Under the pieces are notes generated by a model. It had not been told where the DNA came from and made no database searches. It saw only the letters and a program-made list of their open reading frames with translations. Positions 7,639 through 14,213 of a DNA stretch of 19,484 nucleotides are shown here, in pieces (the first letter of the stretch is position 1; the number at the start of each line of letters is the position of its first letter). The translations under genes and the position numbers were made by a program. Source of the DNA: Bacteriovoracaceae bacterium UBA2394 (GTDB lineage Bacteria; Bdellovibrionota; UBA2394); the NCBI GenBank assembly GCA_002343335.1, contig DDSI01000218.1, positions 1 to 19,484 on the forward strand, written 5' to 3'.

Positions 7639-8318
7639 GACGACTCCTTCAGAAGCTGAGGGGAGTAAAGCGACTGCATCAATTTCACAATCACTTCATC
7701 GGGCACTCCAATGTCGATCGATTGCCCGTAAATGAGGAGTGACAGCACTCTCCTTGGCGCATGCCGCGCTCGGTCGATCAAATACTCCCAATTGATTTGT
7801 CCTCGAACGAGAACAGCTAAGGCGTCGAACCAGTGTTGAGGGCTGACTTCTTGATGGGCGGCTGATTTGATGACGATGAAATCTTCGGGAGAAACAGCTT
7901 TCAGTTCCACATTTTTATAGTTCACGGTCTTCACTTGCTTCCGCATTTGATCGTCAAAGTAAATTCCCCCTGTCGATTTAAAAATAATGTCGACTAGGAT
8001 GTCGTCTCGCCATGCTTTAAAGAGCCAATGAGGATCTCGCTTTTCTGTTTCGAATCCTCGCTTCGCGAGTTCATCGAGCACGCGTTCCGACTGATCCGGC
8101 GTTACAAAAATATCAATGTCGTTGGTCACTCGGGGACGCCCTAGACCTCGAACGGCGACTCCGCCAATGAGAGCATATTCAATTCTCGCCTGATTAAGTG
8201 CTTCGATCGTCGTAAAGAGAACGCGATCCAGCGTTTCACAATCCGTATTGTGATGATCGTAATAATCGCGTTCAAATTGCCGCTTTTCCTCTTCGATCGC
8301 TGTCGTCCCGGACGTCAT
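7635..8318 (-). CDS. MNT/AbiEii-type nucleotidyltransferase
   Basis: The 227-residue protein has a DNA polymerase beta-like nucleotidyltransferase core: ALIGGVAVRGLGRPRVTNDIDIF gives the GG pair (Gly52, Gly53) and the metal-binding Asp67-x-Asp69, with a third acidic residue at Asp110 (LVDIIF) and Lys141 (IKSAAHQ) at the usual downstream position. Such proteins transfer NMP to proteins, tRNA or small molecules, and include AbiEii/MenT-type toxins and MNT antitoxins as well as housekeeping enzymes. No HEPN or AbiEi partner lies next to it; its partner here is a metallophosphoesterase joined by a 4-bp overlap. The ATG lacks a clear Shine-Dalgarno. An 84-bp gap separates it from glyoxalase II upstream, room for a promoter although I could not identify one. 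Fold: confident; substrate: unknown. Confidence 0.82.
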   Translation of the reverse strand: MTSGTTAIEEEKRQFERDYYDHHNTDCETLDRVLFTTIEALNQARIEYALIGGVAVRGLGRPRVTNDIDIFVTPDQSERVLDELAKRGFETEKRDPHWLFKAWRDDILVDIIFKSTGGIYFDDQMRKQVKTVNYKNVELKAVSPEDFIVIKSAAHQEVSPQHWFDALAVLVRGQINWEYLIDRARHAPRRVLSLLIYGQSIDIGVPDEVIVKLMQSLYSPQLLKESS

Positions 8319-8402
8319 TTAAACATTCTAAGGACGCCGATTCTTTTGGAGACAGGCTTTCGTTGGGTGCCGAGCGACCTCAAACGAATTAAACGAGAAC
8401 AG

Positions 8403-9125
8403 TTAGAAAGTATTTCTCATTTGACGCAGTTTAATGAATGTTTCCAAAGCATTCTCATTTTCCAATATTCGGAGAAAGGGATTTAACTTTAGTTCGGTGC
8501 TGAGAAGGGTGGGGAGTGTAGGTAAGCCTTTGGCGCGCAGCTCCCGAATGTGGGTAGCAAAATCTTGAAGGGCCGGATCCTCCGGTTTCAACGTCAATGC
8601 AAATCGGGAGTTTTTTTCTGTGTATTCATGGCCACAGTAGATCTTGGTGGTGGGAGGAAGAGTCATGAGTTTCTTAAGCGAAGAGACCATTTGCTCCGGC
8701 GTGCCTTCAAACAGCCGTCCACATCCAAGTGAAAAGAGTGTGTCGCCCGTAAAGAGAAGTTCATCCTTAGAAAAATAATAGGCGATATGTCCGAGAGTAT
8801 GTCCTGGAATGTGAATGATTCGCGCCGTTCGAGAGCCTAGCAAAATTTCATCGCCGTCCTTTACTGCAATGTCGATAGGCGGAAGCCGAAAGCGATCTTC
8901 TTCAAATGCCACAATCTGAGCATTCGTCCGACGCTTAATTTCCAGAGCCCCATCGACGTGATCTCCGTGATGATGAGTAAGTAAAATGAACTTGAGAGGG
9001 AAAGAGTTCGCTTCTAGAAAGCGAAACACTGGATCGCATTCGCCGGGATCGACAATGAAAGCGGATGTAGGGTCGTAGTAAATGTAGTTATCCGACAGGG
9101 CAGGAATGAGGTCGATGGGTAACAT
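8403..9125 (-). CDS. gloB: Hydroxyacylglutathione hydrolase (glyoxalase II)
   Basis: This 240-residue metallo-beta-lactamase-fold enzyme has THHHGDHVDG (His51, His53, Asp55, His56), GHTLGH (His109), GDTLF (Asp128) and YCGHEYTEKNSRFA (His166), the binuclear metal set of glyoxalase II. The FSLGCGRLFEGT and YCGHEYT segments are specific to GloB rather than other members of the fold. It hydrolyses S-lactoylglutathione to lactate and glutathione, the second step of methylglyoxal detoxification, in the cytoplasm. The length is close to the usual 250 or so. GAGG lies just before the ATG. It is the first gene of the minus-strand block and may share transcription with the phosphoester genes downstream. 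The window also holds a phytochelatin-synthase-like gene, another glutathione-linked enzyme, but far away on the other strand. Confidence 0.93.
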   Translation of the reverse strand: MLPIDLIPALSDNYIYYDPTSAFIVDPGECDPVFRFLEANSFPLKFILLTHHHGDHVDGALEIKRRTNAQIVAFEEDRFRLPPIDIAVKDGDEILLGSRTARIIHIPGHTLGHIAYYFSKDELLFTGDTLFSLGCGRLFEGTPEQMVSSLKKLMTLPPTTKIYCGHEYTEKNSRFALTLKPEDPALQDFATHIRELRAKGLPTLPTLLSTELKLNPFLRILENENALETFIKLRQMRNTF

Positions 9126-9146
9126 CGCCTCATTCTTGCCTGATCG

Positions 9147-9310
9147 TTAGGTCAAATAAAAGAGCGGATTATTAGTCGATTTTCGCCACAACAGTGTTTC
9201 AAGTTCCGAACGATTGAGTGCCTTGCTAAGAAAAAAGCCTTGCACGAGATCGCATCCCGAAAGTCGCGCCTTGTCCGCTTCATCTTCCGATTCGATTCGC
9301 TTCCGATATA
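9147..9310 (-). pseudogene. C-terminal remnant of an EAL-domain (c-di-GMP phosphodiesterase) gene
   Basis: Read on the minus strand, this stretch encodes RIESEDEADKARLSGCD followed by LVQGFFLSKALNRSELETLLW, then a short tail and TAA. It matches the end of EAL domains ('VET-x-EQ...L-x-x-GCD-x-x-QG-x-x-x-SKPL...E...LL'). The start of the domain, including the EAL motif and metal ligands, is absent: upstream of about 9299 the frame stays open but no longer resembles EAL, and the opposite strand there begins to read as a histidine kinase. An intact protein would have degraded c-di-GMP; this fragment cannot. I see no start site for it. The left boundary is the stop codon, the right one approximate. 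Confidence 0.7.
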
Positions 9311-9322
9311 AGAAAGGAGAGC

Positions 9323-9712
9323 TTTTTTGGAGATGCTGAAGTGCTATGTGAAGCGCTTCCCTCTCTTTTGGGCGATCGTGAGCTGCTCAAAGAATTGTTC
9401 ACGCATCTCATTTCGAATGGCATTGTGTTTCGTAAATCTCATACGAAGCAAATTGTGCATATCGCCGCTCGACAAACCCATGTCGAAACCACCATTGAAG
9501 TTCAAGATAATGGAATGGGAATTGAGTCAAAATGCCATAGCCATGTGTTTAATATTTTCGGGCGCTTGAATCCACAGGACCAGTTTCCTGGAGATGGCTT
9601 GGGTCTTGCAATGTGTCGACGAATTATGGAGTTGCACGATGGCTCTATTCGCATTCAGTCGTCGTCGTCTGAAGGGACGGTTTTTTCCCTCGCGTTCCAA
9701 CGTATCCGCTAA
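9323..9712 (+). pseudogene. Truncated histidine kinase: HATPase domain only
   Basis: The plus strand encodes the ATP-binding half of a sensor kinase, closest in style to phytochrome/PAS-type kinases: LPSLLGDRELLKELF, HLISNGIVFR (N-box), EVQDNGMGI (G1), VFNIFGRLN, FPGDGLGLAMCRRIMELHDG (G2), then GTVFSLAFQ and a stop. The DHp dimerisation domain with the phospho-accepting His and all sensor domains are missing, so it cannot autophosphorylate alone. Kinase resemblance begins at about 9329, a few bases from where the opposite-strand EAL remnant stops. A GTG at 9341 could start a 123-residue protein but has no clear ribosome site. The ATP-site motifs are intact, so the truncation looks recent, or a stand-alone HATPase could still be made. 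A pseudogene is more likely. Confidence 0.72.
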
Positions 9713-9828
9713 GCCATTCCATAAATTGAGATTGTGCACGCGCTTACACACGGATCTTTGGCGCAGTGTCAATTTTGTCTCACAGCGCCATCTCTCACCT
9801 TATTGATTTTACTTATCTTTTTGCGCTT

Positions 9829-9884
9829 CCCTCTCGAGCATACTCTTTGCAATATCTCAAAGTGAAAGAGGGAGAGAAGAGTAT
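9829..9884 (+). promoter_or_regulatory. Inverted repeats around the ribosome site of the J-like gene
   Basis: ATACTCTT (9840-9847) and AAGAGTAT (9877-9884, ending at the base before the ATG) are perfect 8-nt inverted arms enclosing the purine-rich Shine-Dalgarno GAGGGAGAG. CCCTCT at 9829-9834 is also complementary to AGAGGG within that site, and CTTTG/CAAAG give a competing small stem. Alternative folding that hides or frees the ribosome site is possible, but the region is low in complexity and this may be chance. Confidence 0.35.
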
Positions 9885-10112
9885 ATGAGCAAGAGAGTGA
9901 CAGCTTACCAATTGCTGAATGTCAGAGAGGGCGCGGACTTAGAAGAGATTGTAGCGGCCTTCAAACGATTAGATACAGTGGCGCGCATGCGAGCGAATCC
10001 AAATATTCATCGAATCCACGGACTCAAATTCGCGTTTGATTTATTGGTGGGCGATACGCCCCCACAGTTGGTGAATGCAATCGATTTCGGTAGCGTGCGA
10101 GAGATGATTTAA
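9885..10112 (+). CDS. Small J-domain-like protein lacking the HPD motif
   Basis: The 75-residue product has no signal peptide. Its layout follows a J-domain: AYQLLNVREGADLEEIVAAF matches helix I and the start of helix II ('YEVLGVSPDATDEEIKKAY'), and HGLKFAFDLLVGDTPPQ matches helix III and its end ('EAYEVLSDP'). The loop that should carry HPD, needed to stimulate DnaK ATPase, reads ARMRANPNIHRIHG and has no HPD. If the resemblance is real it would be a J-like protein that binds partners without activating Hsp70; this is a by-eye comparison. A purine-rich Shine-Dalgarno (GGAGAGAAG) precedes the ATG. The gene is convergent with the large exported protein gene, and their stop codons share the TTAA at 10109-10112. 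Confidence 0.65.
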   Translation: MSKRVTAYQLLNVREGADLEEIVAAFKRLDTVARMRANPNIHRIHGLKFAFDLLVGDTPPQLVNAIDFGSVREMI

Positions 10113-11569
10113 GGAATTTGAAGGGGTTCATCAGAAGGTTTCTGATCCGGTTCTCCGATAAGGCCCATGTCCGTGAGCACATCGCTGGTGAATCCAAAGG
10201 GTCGCGCTAAAAATAAACCGGCATCGACCGCCGCCGATCCCACTCTTTCCAACTCCGCTTGAGTGAGGGGATCGATGAGAGCGCCTTCTTCATTCGGCGC
10301 AGAATCATTCAGTGCCACCGTAATGTCCCCGATCACAGCGTTTCCCAAAAGGCGCTGGGCTTTAAGGTAAGCCAGGGTAAGGGCTTGTGAGCGATTGAGT
10401 CCCGGTGGAACGGAAATTTTACAAGTAGGAGTGATCGTTGCTAACGTTTTGGAAATGCAATTCTCGTAAAGCAGATCGTAATCGAAAGAAGTATAGACCA
10501 TCTGTTCTAAGCGAGCGCGAAGTTCCGCTTTCGCTTTGTTGTCCAAATTGAGTTCCACGCGAACCATGGTTCCAGAAAGGCGAGGACCAAATCCAATTTC
10601 CTCAGCAAAATCCTTCAAGCCAATACGAGCGATTCCATCATCTCGAAAGGTATAGATGACTCCGCCCAATCGCACACTTACGTGCGGAAGGGGATGCATG
10701 AAGATAAGCTCTACCTTTCGATCGCCGATTCTCATCGAGTTCGCCGATGTCAGGTCTACCGCTTCACTTGCGGTGATCGTTTTATCCGTTGTTGTTGCAA
10801 AAAGCATCGCGAGTGTGAGGACTCCCATTCTTAAGCTGGTCTTGATTCCTTCCATGGCGTTCTTCAGTCGGCGCTTTCCCCCAAATTCTCTTTGGAAGGT
10901 CTTGGCATCTTCTTGGAACTTTTTCCAAGTATCCAAAAGTTTCTCGCGCCGAAGAAGTGCATCATCTTTACGAAAGAGCGTGGGCAAGTAAGTCGCGCCC
11001 TGTAAGAATCGATCCCAGGGGTTATCAATAAGTTCCCAAGGATTGTTCGCATCTAGAGCCTGTTCAGGATGTTCCAAGGTGCGCTCCCAAAGATCGTTTA
11101 TTTGATGCTGGGTTGTATTGAACAATTTAGGGAAGAGCGGGATTTGAATGCGAAGGGGAATGAGCGTACCGAGCAATTTGCGAAGGGCGTTACGCACATC
11201 GGGCGTTCTCGATCGGATATTTAGCGCTTTGGCATGATTCCACCAGCGCAAGGCGGGAGATGCTTCCAGGTAAGCCTGAAAGAGATCATAAACTTCCTCT
11301 CTCATGAGCAACTGACGCTCTTCCGGCGTGATTGTGAGTTCGGGGTCGCGATAGGCGCGCTCAAAGATGGCGTAAGCCTTTGGAGAAAGTCGAGTTTGAG
11401 CAAGCCCCGCATTGACTCGAACGGGAGTGGTGCGAACCGTCTCTCGAACGCTTTCGATTGCTCTAAAACATGCAGAACGCAGCGGATAAAAAGGATCCGC
11501 CGACGCTTGGTGAATCGTCGCAATTGAGATTAGCAGAAAGAAAATGGCCAATCGGCGTAGTAATTTCAC
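10109..11569 (-). CDS. Large exported protein with possible His/Cys (papain-like) C-terminal half
   Basis: The 486-residue product starts with a Sec signal peptide (KLLRRLAIFFLLISIATIH, cleavage near ASA-D at 24-25). The GTG start has GGGAGAG about 15 nt upstream, a rather long spacing. Residues 30-240 are helical, Trp- and Arg-rich and unrecognised. A hydrophobic stretch (about 247-260) follows. Residues 285-380 show HPLPHVSVRLGGVIYTF (His296) and FDYDLLYENCISKTL (Cys371). His-before-Cys with a Y-x-NC motif is the order of permuted papain-like families (LRAT/NlpC-P60-like, DUF4105-like), so a periplasmic peptidase, amidase or acyltransferase activity is conceivable. That is inference; I cannot place it in a named family. 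It lies 51 bp after the last gene of the secreted paralogue array, on the same strand, separated by a small hairpin. Confidence 0.75.
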   Translation of the reverse strand: MKLLRRLAIFFLLISIATIHQASADPFYPLRSACFRAIESVRETVRTTPVRVNAGLAQTRLSPKAYAIFERAYRDPELTITPEERQLLMREEVYDLFQAYLEASPALRWWNHAKALNIRSRTPDVRNALRKLLGTLIPLRIQIPLFPKLFNTTQHQINDLWERTLEHPEQALDANNPWELIDNPWDRFLQGATYLPTLFRKDDALLRREKLLDTWKKFQEDAKTFQREFGGKRRLKNAMEGIKTSLRMGVLTLAMLFATTTDKTITASEAVDLTSANSMRIGDRKVELIFMHPLPHVSVRLGGVIYTFRDDGIARIGLKDFAEEIGFGPRLSGTMVRVELNLDNKAKAELRARLEQMVYTSFDYDLLYENCISKTLATITPTCKISVPPGLNRSQALTLAYLKAQRLLGNAVIGDITVALNDSAPNEEGALIDPLTQAELERVGSAAVDAGLFLARPFGFTSDVLTDMGLIGEPDQKPSDEPLQIP

Positions 11570-11590
11570 TCAACACAACTTCTCTCCCTT

Positions 11591-11607
11591 AGTTAGTTTT
11601 CCTAACT
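11591..11607 (-). terminator. Small hairpin between the paralogue array and the large exported protein gene
   Basis: AGTTAG and CTAACT form a 6-bp stem with a 5-nt loop, just upstream of the GGGAGAG ribosome site. On the minus strand the loop is GAAAA and no U-tract follows, so it is at best an attenuator, mRNA processing or stability element reducing expression of the last gene relative to the array. The stem is short and could be chance. Confidence 0.3.
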
Positions 11608-11620
11608 CTTAACTCAAAAC

Positions 11621-12340
11621 TCACTTCTGCATCTGCACGGACTCGCCTGAGCTTTGGGTTTGCGTCGAAGGCGTGGACTTTGCAGGCATCGTCGATAGCA
11701 CTCCCGTTTCGGACTCCAACTCTCTTTCGGCTTTTGTGTGCAAATGCATAATCTCCGCTCGAGTTTCGATCACATCGGCAATCACAGATAGGAAGTCTTT
11801 CTTTGCAACGTATAGCTTCATAAAATCGTATACATTCATGCCGGCCCATGCATCGGCAATCATCTGATCCACCATGTCTTGTTTCTCGGACGAGCCTGCG
11901 ATCAATTCCGCGTAGGCGGGGGAGTTCTTAAATATCGCGAGCCGATCGTTTCTCTTTCGCAAATTGTTGGCTTTAACTTTAGCAACTTGGGAAACACCCG
12001 TGGCACTAACGGTGAGACCAACCACCGTTCCCGCGGCCTTCATCGATGTCGTTCCTTTCTGGACGTAAGGCCCTGCGACCGAGGCGACTCCAAAGGCGGA
12101 CTTTGCTGCACCCACGCCAACTGCGTTATTTTCTCTAGGCGTACTAGGTCTTGGGAAAAGACTTAAATAGAGTAAGGCAATATTTTTTGAATCGGGGTGG
12201 TCGTAGGTCTTTGCATTCATGGAACTCTGAATGGTTGCGCTGTCCAAAATTGGCAGCAACTCTGGAGTTTCTCCGCCTTCGCTGGCAAATGCTCCTAAAG
12301 ATAGCGTCATTAAAAGTGCATAAGTTAGAATAGTTTTCAT
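11621..12340 (-). CDS. Secreted glycine-zipper-like paralogue 5 of the array
   Basis: The 239-residue protein has a Sec signal peptide almost matching that of its upstream neighbour (MKTILTYALLMTLSLGAFAS versus MKTILALAYCMTFSLPALAA), pointing to duplication. It keeps the family layout: a short motif NIALLYLSLFPR, two Gly/Ala-rich hydrophobic segments (about 75-95 and 100-122) parted by a polar turn, then RLAIFKNSPAYAELIAG, MIADAWAGMNVYDFMKLYVA and a KKDFLSVI stretch matching the core 'YxEL...EEMM-x-DA-x-AGM...FVK-x-YI-x-KDRW' of the others. It ends SVQMQK, a looser version of the shared C-terminal tail. GGAG lies 9 nt before the ATG, and the gap to the previous gene is 23 bp. Function unknown; probably periplasmic, outer-membrane or released. 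Being real and exported is well supported. Confidence 0.85.
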   Translation of the reverse strand: MKTILTYALLMTLSLGAFASEGGETPELLPILDSATIQSSMNAKTYDHPDSKNIALLYLSLFPRPSTPRENNAVGVGAAKSAFGVASVAGPYVQKGTTSMKAAGTVVGLTVSATGVSQVAKVKANNLRKRNDRLAIFKNSPAYAELIAGSSEKQDMVDQMIADAWAGMNVYDFMKLYVAKKDFLSVIADVIETRAEIMHLHTKAERELESETGVLSTMPAKSTPSTQTQSSGESVQMQK

Positions 12341-12363
12341 TTTTGTTTCTCCAATAGTTAAAT

Positions 12364-12636
12364 TTATTTCTGAAAATTTTCCGATGTGGACTCCGCCGCG
12401 CTAGATCCTTTTTGGTCTTGAACGGGAGTGGCCTTTTCAGCGCGGATCTTTTCCATTCCAGCCGTTGCTCTCAACTGAGCGTTGGTTTTGCTATACAATA
12501 AGCTAAATTCGTTTTGAGCCCGGCTAATGGCTTCGCTATCCTGCTTCAGTATGACTTTGTTTAACTCTTCACCCTTCGCTGCCAATGCAGGAAGAGAAAA
12601 TGTCATGCAGTATGCAAGGGCTAAAATAGTTTTCAT
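12364..12636 (-). CDS. Miniature secreted paralogue 4 of the array (signal peptide plus tail)
   Basis: This 90-residue product has a Sec signal peptide (ALA-A cleavage), then about 70 residues that include SRAQNEFSLLYSKTNAQ, comparable to the 'SRSIGQLYLHFRRDKQ' motif of the largest relatives, and ends SENFQK like the other array members. The glycine-rich hairpin and the DA-x-AGM core are missing altogether. It could be an internal-deletion product of a full-length paralogue or a purposeful short version, for example an immunity or chaperone partner; the latter is speculation. GGAGATA lies ahead of the ATG, 24 bp after the previous stop, the same arrangement as its neighbours, so it is likely expressed. 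Confidence 0.75.
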   Translation of the reverse strand: MKTILALAYCMTFSLPALAAKGEELNKVILKQDSEAISRAQNEFSLLYSKTNAQLRATAGMEKIRAEKATPVQDQKGSSAAESTSENFQK

Positions 12637-12660
12637 AAATGTCTATCTCCGTTTGTGACG

Positions 12661-13377
12661 TTACTTTTGTAGATTGATTGAATCGCTTTCCGCTTTATCT
12701 TTGGCAGGTAAAGTAGGCCTAGCATCGGGGGTGGTCTTGCCATATCCGGCGTCTCGATTTCGAATGACCTCTAGGGTATTCGTTCGGGCTTGAGTCTTAG
12801 TAATTAGGCCATGGGAAGTTTTTTCCATGGCACTTTGAAGTGATTTTTCAATAATCCATCGATCTTTTTGCTGGATATATTTTTTTACGAACTCGGCCAT
12901 TTCCATTCCCGCAAAGGCGTCACTCATCATTTCTTCCGTTAAGGCCAATCCGATTTCATTATCGTTGTTGAGTACTTCAAACGCCCTGGAGTCGCGGAAC
13001 GTTGAAACTTTATCGACGTGCCGCTGCTGGCGAGCCAAACTACTTTCCTCGATCAGTTTTTGACCGAAGCTCATCATTCCAAGACCCGCACCAATTCCTG
13101 CTATTTTATATCGGTACCTGGGAGCGAAAATTAAATGAGATATTGCGACGCCTCCGCCGACAGGAAAGGATGAGACACCCACCATGTTTGCACTATTGAT
13201 CGCAACGTCTTGACTGTCCTTTTGAAAATGAAGATAGAGTTGCCCAACTCGCTTAGACGACTCAGTGGCCTGAATATCATCAAAGACCGATCTGATTTCT
13301 TGGCTGTCCTCAGCGTGCACGCTGGATGCGATTGTGGTGAAGGTGAGAGCCGTAGTGATGATGTTAAAAAGTTTCAA
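12661..13377 (-). CDS. Secreted glycine-zipper-like paralogue 3 of the array (TTG start)
   Basis: The TTG start is chosen because GGAG lies 8 nt upstream, the 22-bp gap from the preceding gene fits the array, and it gives a clean signal peptide (KLFNIITTALTFTTIASSVHA, cleaved before EDSQ). The longer frame would begin inside the previous gene. The mature protein has KRVGQLYLHFQKDSQ, a Gly-rich hydrophobic pair (FPVGGGVAISHLIF and YKIAGIGAGLGMMSFG) with a basic turn PRYRYK, then DKVSTFRDSRAFEVL, ALTEEMMSDAFAGMEMAEFV and KKYIQQKDRWIIEKSLQSA, almost the same as the first array member. It ends SINLQK. No known family is assigned; the double hydrophobic Gly repeat resembles glycine-zipper 2TM domains. 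Function unknown. Confidence 0.83.
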   Translation of the reverse strand: MKLFNIITTALTFTTIASSVHAEDSQEIRSVFDDIQATESSKRVGQLYLHFQKDSQDVAINSANMVGVSSFPVGGGVAISHLIFAPRYRYKIAGIGAGLGMMSFGQKLIEESSLARQQRHVDKVSTFRDSRAFEVLNNDNEIGLALTEEMMSDAFAGMEMAEFVKKYIQQKDRWIIEKSLQSAMEKTSHGLITKTQARTNTLEVIRNRDAGYGKTTPDARPTLPAKDKAESDSINLQK

Positions 13378-13399
13378 AAATATTTCTCCGATTCGTTTC

Positions 13400-14188
13400 T
13401 TATTTTTGTAAGTTCTCCGAAATTCCTGAAGGCATCGTGGTGGGGCTCGAGCGTTTTTCATTCTCCGCTTTGAGCAGTGCTGCGCCGTCCTCAGCTCGAA
13501 TGGACTGAAGAATTTGTAACTTATTGTCATTGAGGCCGAAGACTATATCTGAATTTTTTTCAGCCTCTTTAATCATTTCGAGAGCAGACCCGCGATCTTT
13601 CGCTACAATATATCGCTCAATCACTTCCTTCGTGTCTAAGCCCGACCAGATGTCATGAATCATTTCCTCTGCCATTTCTTTTCCAAATGCTTTTTCCGCC
13701 GCTAGTTCTGTATAGGCCTTCGAAGTCCGAAACAGACTAATGCGATCTCCAGAATACTGCTTGTGGGCGTGGGTGGACTGAATGACTGAGCTGCCGCCCC
13801 ATAAGATTCCGGCAAGTCCGCCTATGATGCCTGTGACATTTTTAGAGGTTGTTGCCTTCAATGATTCGGAGGTACTGACTAAGAATAAACCGGATCCACC
13901 AGCGGCGATTACAGTTCCTTGTGATGCGGTCGTATTGATGGCTCTTCGTTCGTTTGTTCGAGAGAAAAAGATCGTGGCCTCTACCACTCTCTTTGAGAGT
14001 GGGTTTTCAAATGTAAACCTGCTCACATCGAGTTTTGCTTGCTTTGGCTGAGCCGCTTGATAGCGCATCGAAGCTTCGATTTCGGCATTTTGTTCGGCCG
14101 ACGGGACATCAAATGCCTGGACGTTAACGGATGCGCTCGACAAAAGAATCGTGAGTGAAAGAATTTTACTAATGGATGACGTGATCAT
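13400..14188 (-). CDS. Secreted glycine-zipper-like paralogue 2 of the array
   Basis: The 262-residue protein has a Sec signal peptide (SISKILSLTILLSSASVNVQA, cleaved before FDVP), similar in wording to that of paralogue 1 (RKIFSLTALTISVSL). The most diverged N-terminal part replaces the LYLHF motif with RVVEATIFFSRTNE. The hydrophobic pair is VIAAGGSGLFLV and VTGIIGGLAGILWGGSSVI with a polar Ser/Thr/Lys turn. The core follows: RISLFRTSKAYTELAAE, EMAEEMIHDIWSGLDTKEVI and ERYIVAKDRGSALEMI. It ends SENLQK. GGAGATAATATTT precedes the ATG, 25 bp after paralogue 1. Same unknown role as the others; the divergence suggests the copies are old and may be specialised. Confidence 0.83.
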   Translation of the reverse strand: MITSSISKILSLTILLSSASVNVQAFDVPSAEQNAEIEASMRYQAAQPKQAKLDVSRFTFENPLSKRVVEATIFFSRTNERRAINTTASQGTVIAAGGSGLFLVSTSESLKATTSKNVTGIIGGLAGILWGGSSVIQSTHAHKQYSGDRISLFRTSKAYTELAAEKAFGKEMAEEMIHDIWSGLDTKEVIERYIVAKDRGSALEMIKEAEKNSDIVFGLNDNKLQILQSIRAEDGAALLKAENEKRSSPTTMPSGISENLQK

Positions 14189-14213
14189 AAATATTATCTC
14201 CGATAATGTGTGT

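Noticed and set aside
7635..8318. AbiE toxin-antitoxin system
   Set aside because: The transferase is AbiEii-like in motif order, but no AbiEi-type helix-turn-helix antitoxin lies beside it; its neighbour is a metallophosphoesterase.
13378..13530. N-terminal extension of array paralogue 3 by 51 residues
   Set aside because: It lies mostly inside paralogue 2 and would bury the signal peptide; the TTG with GGAG and standard spacing fits better.
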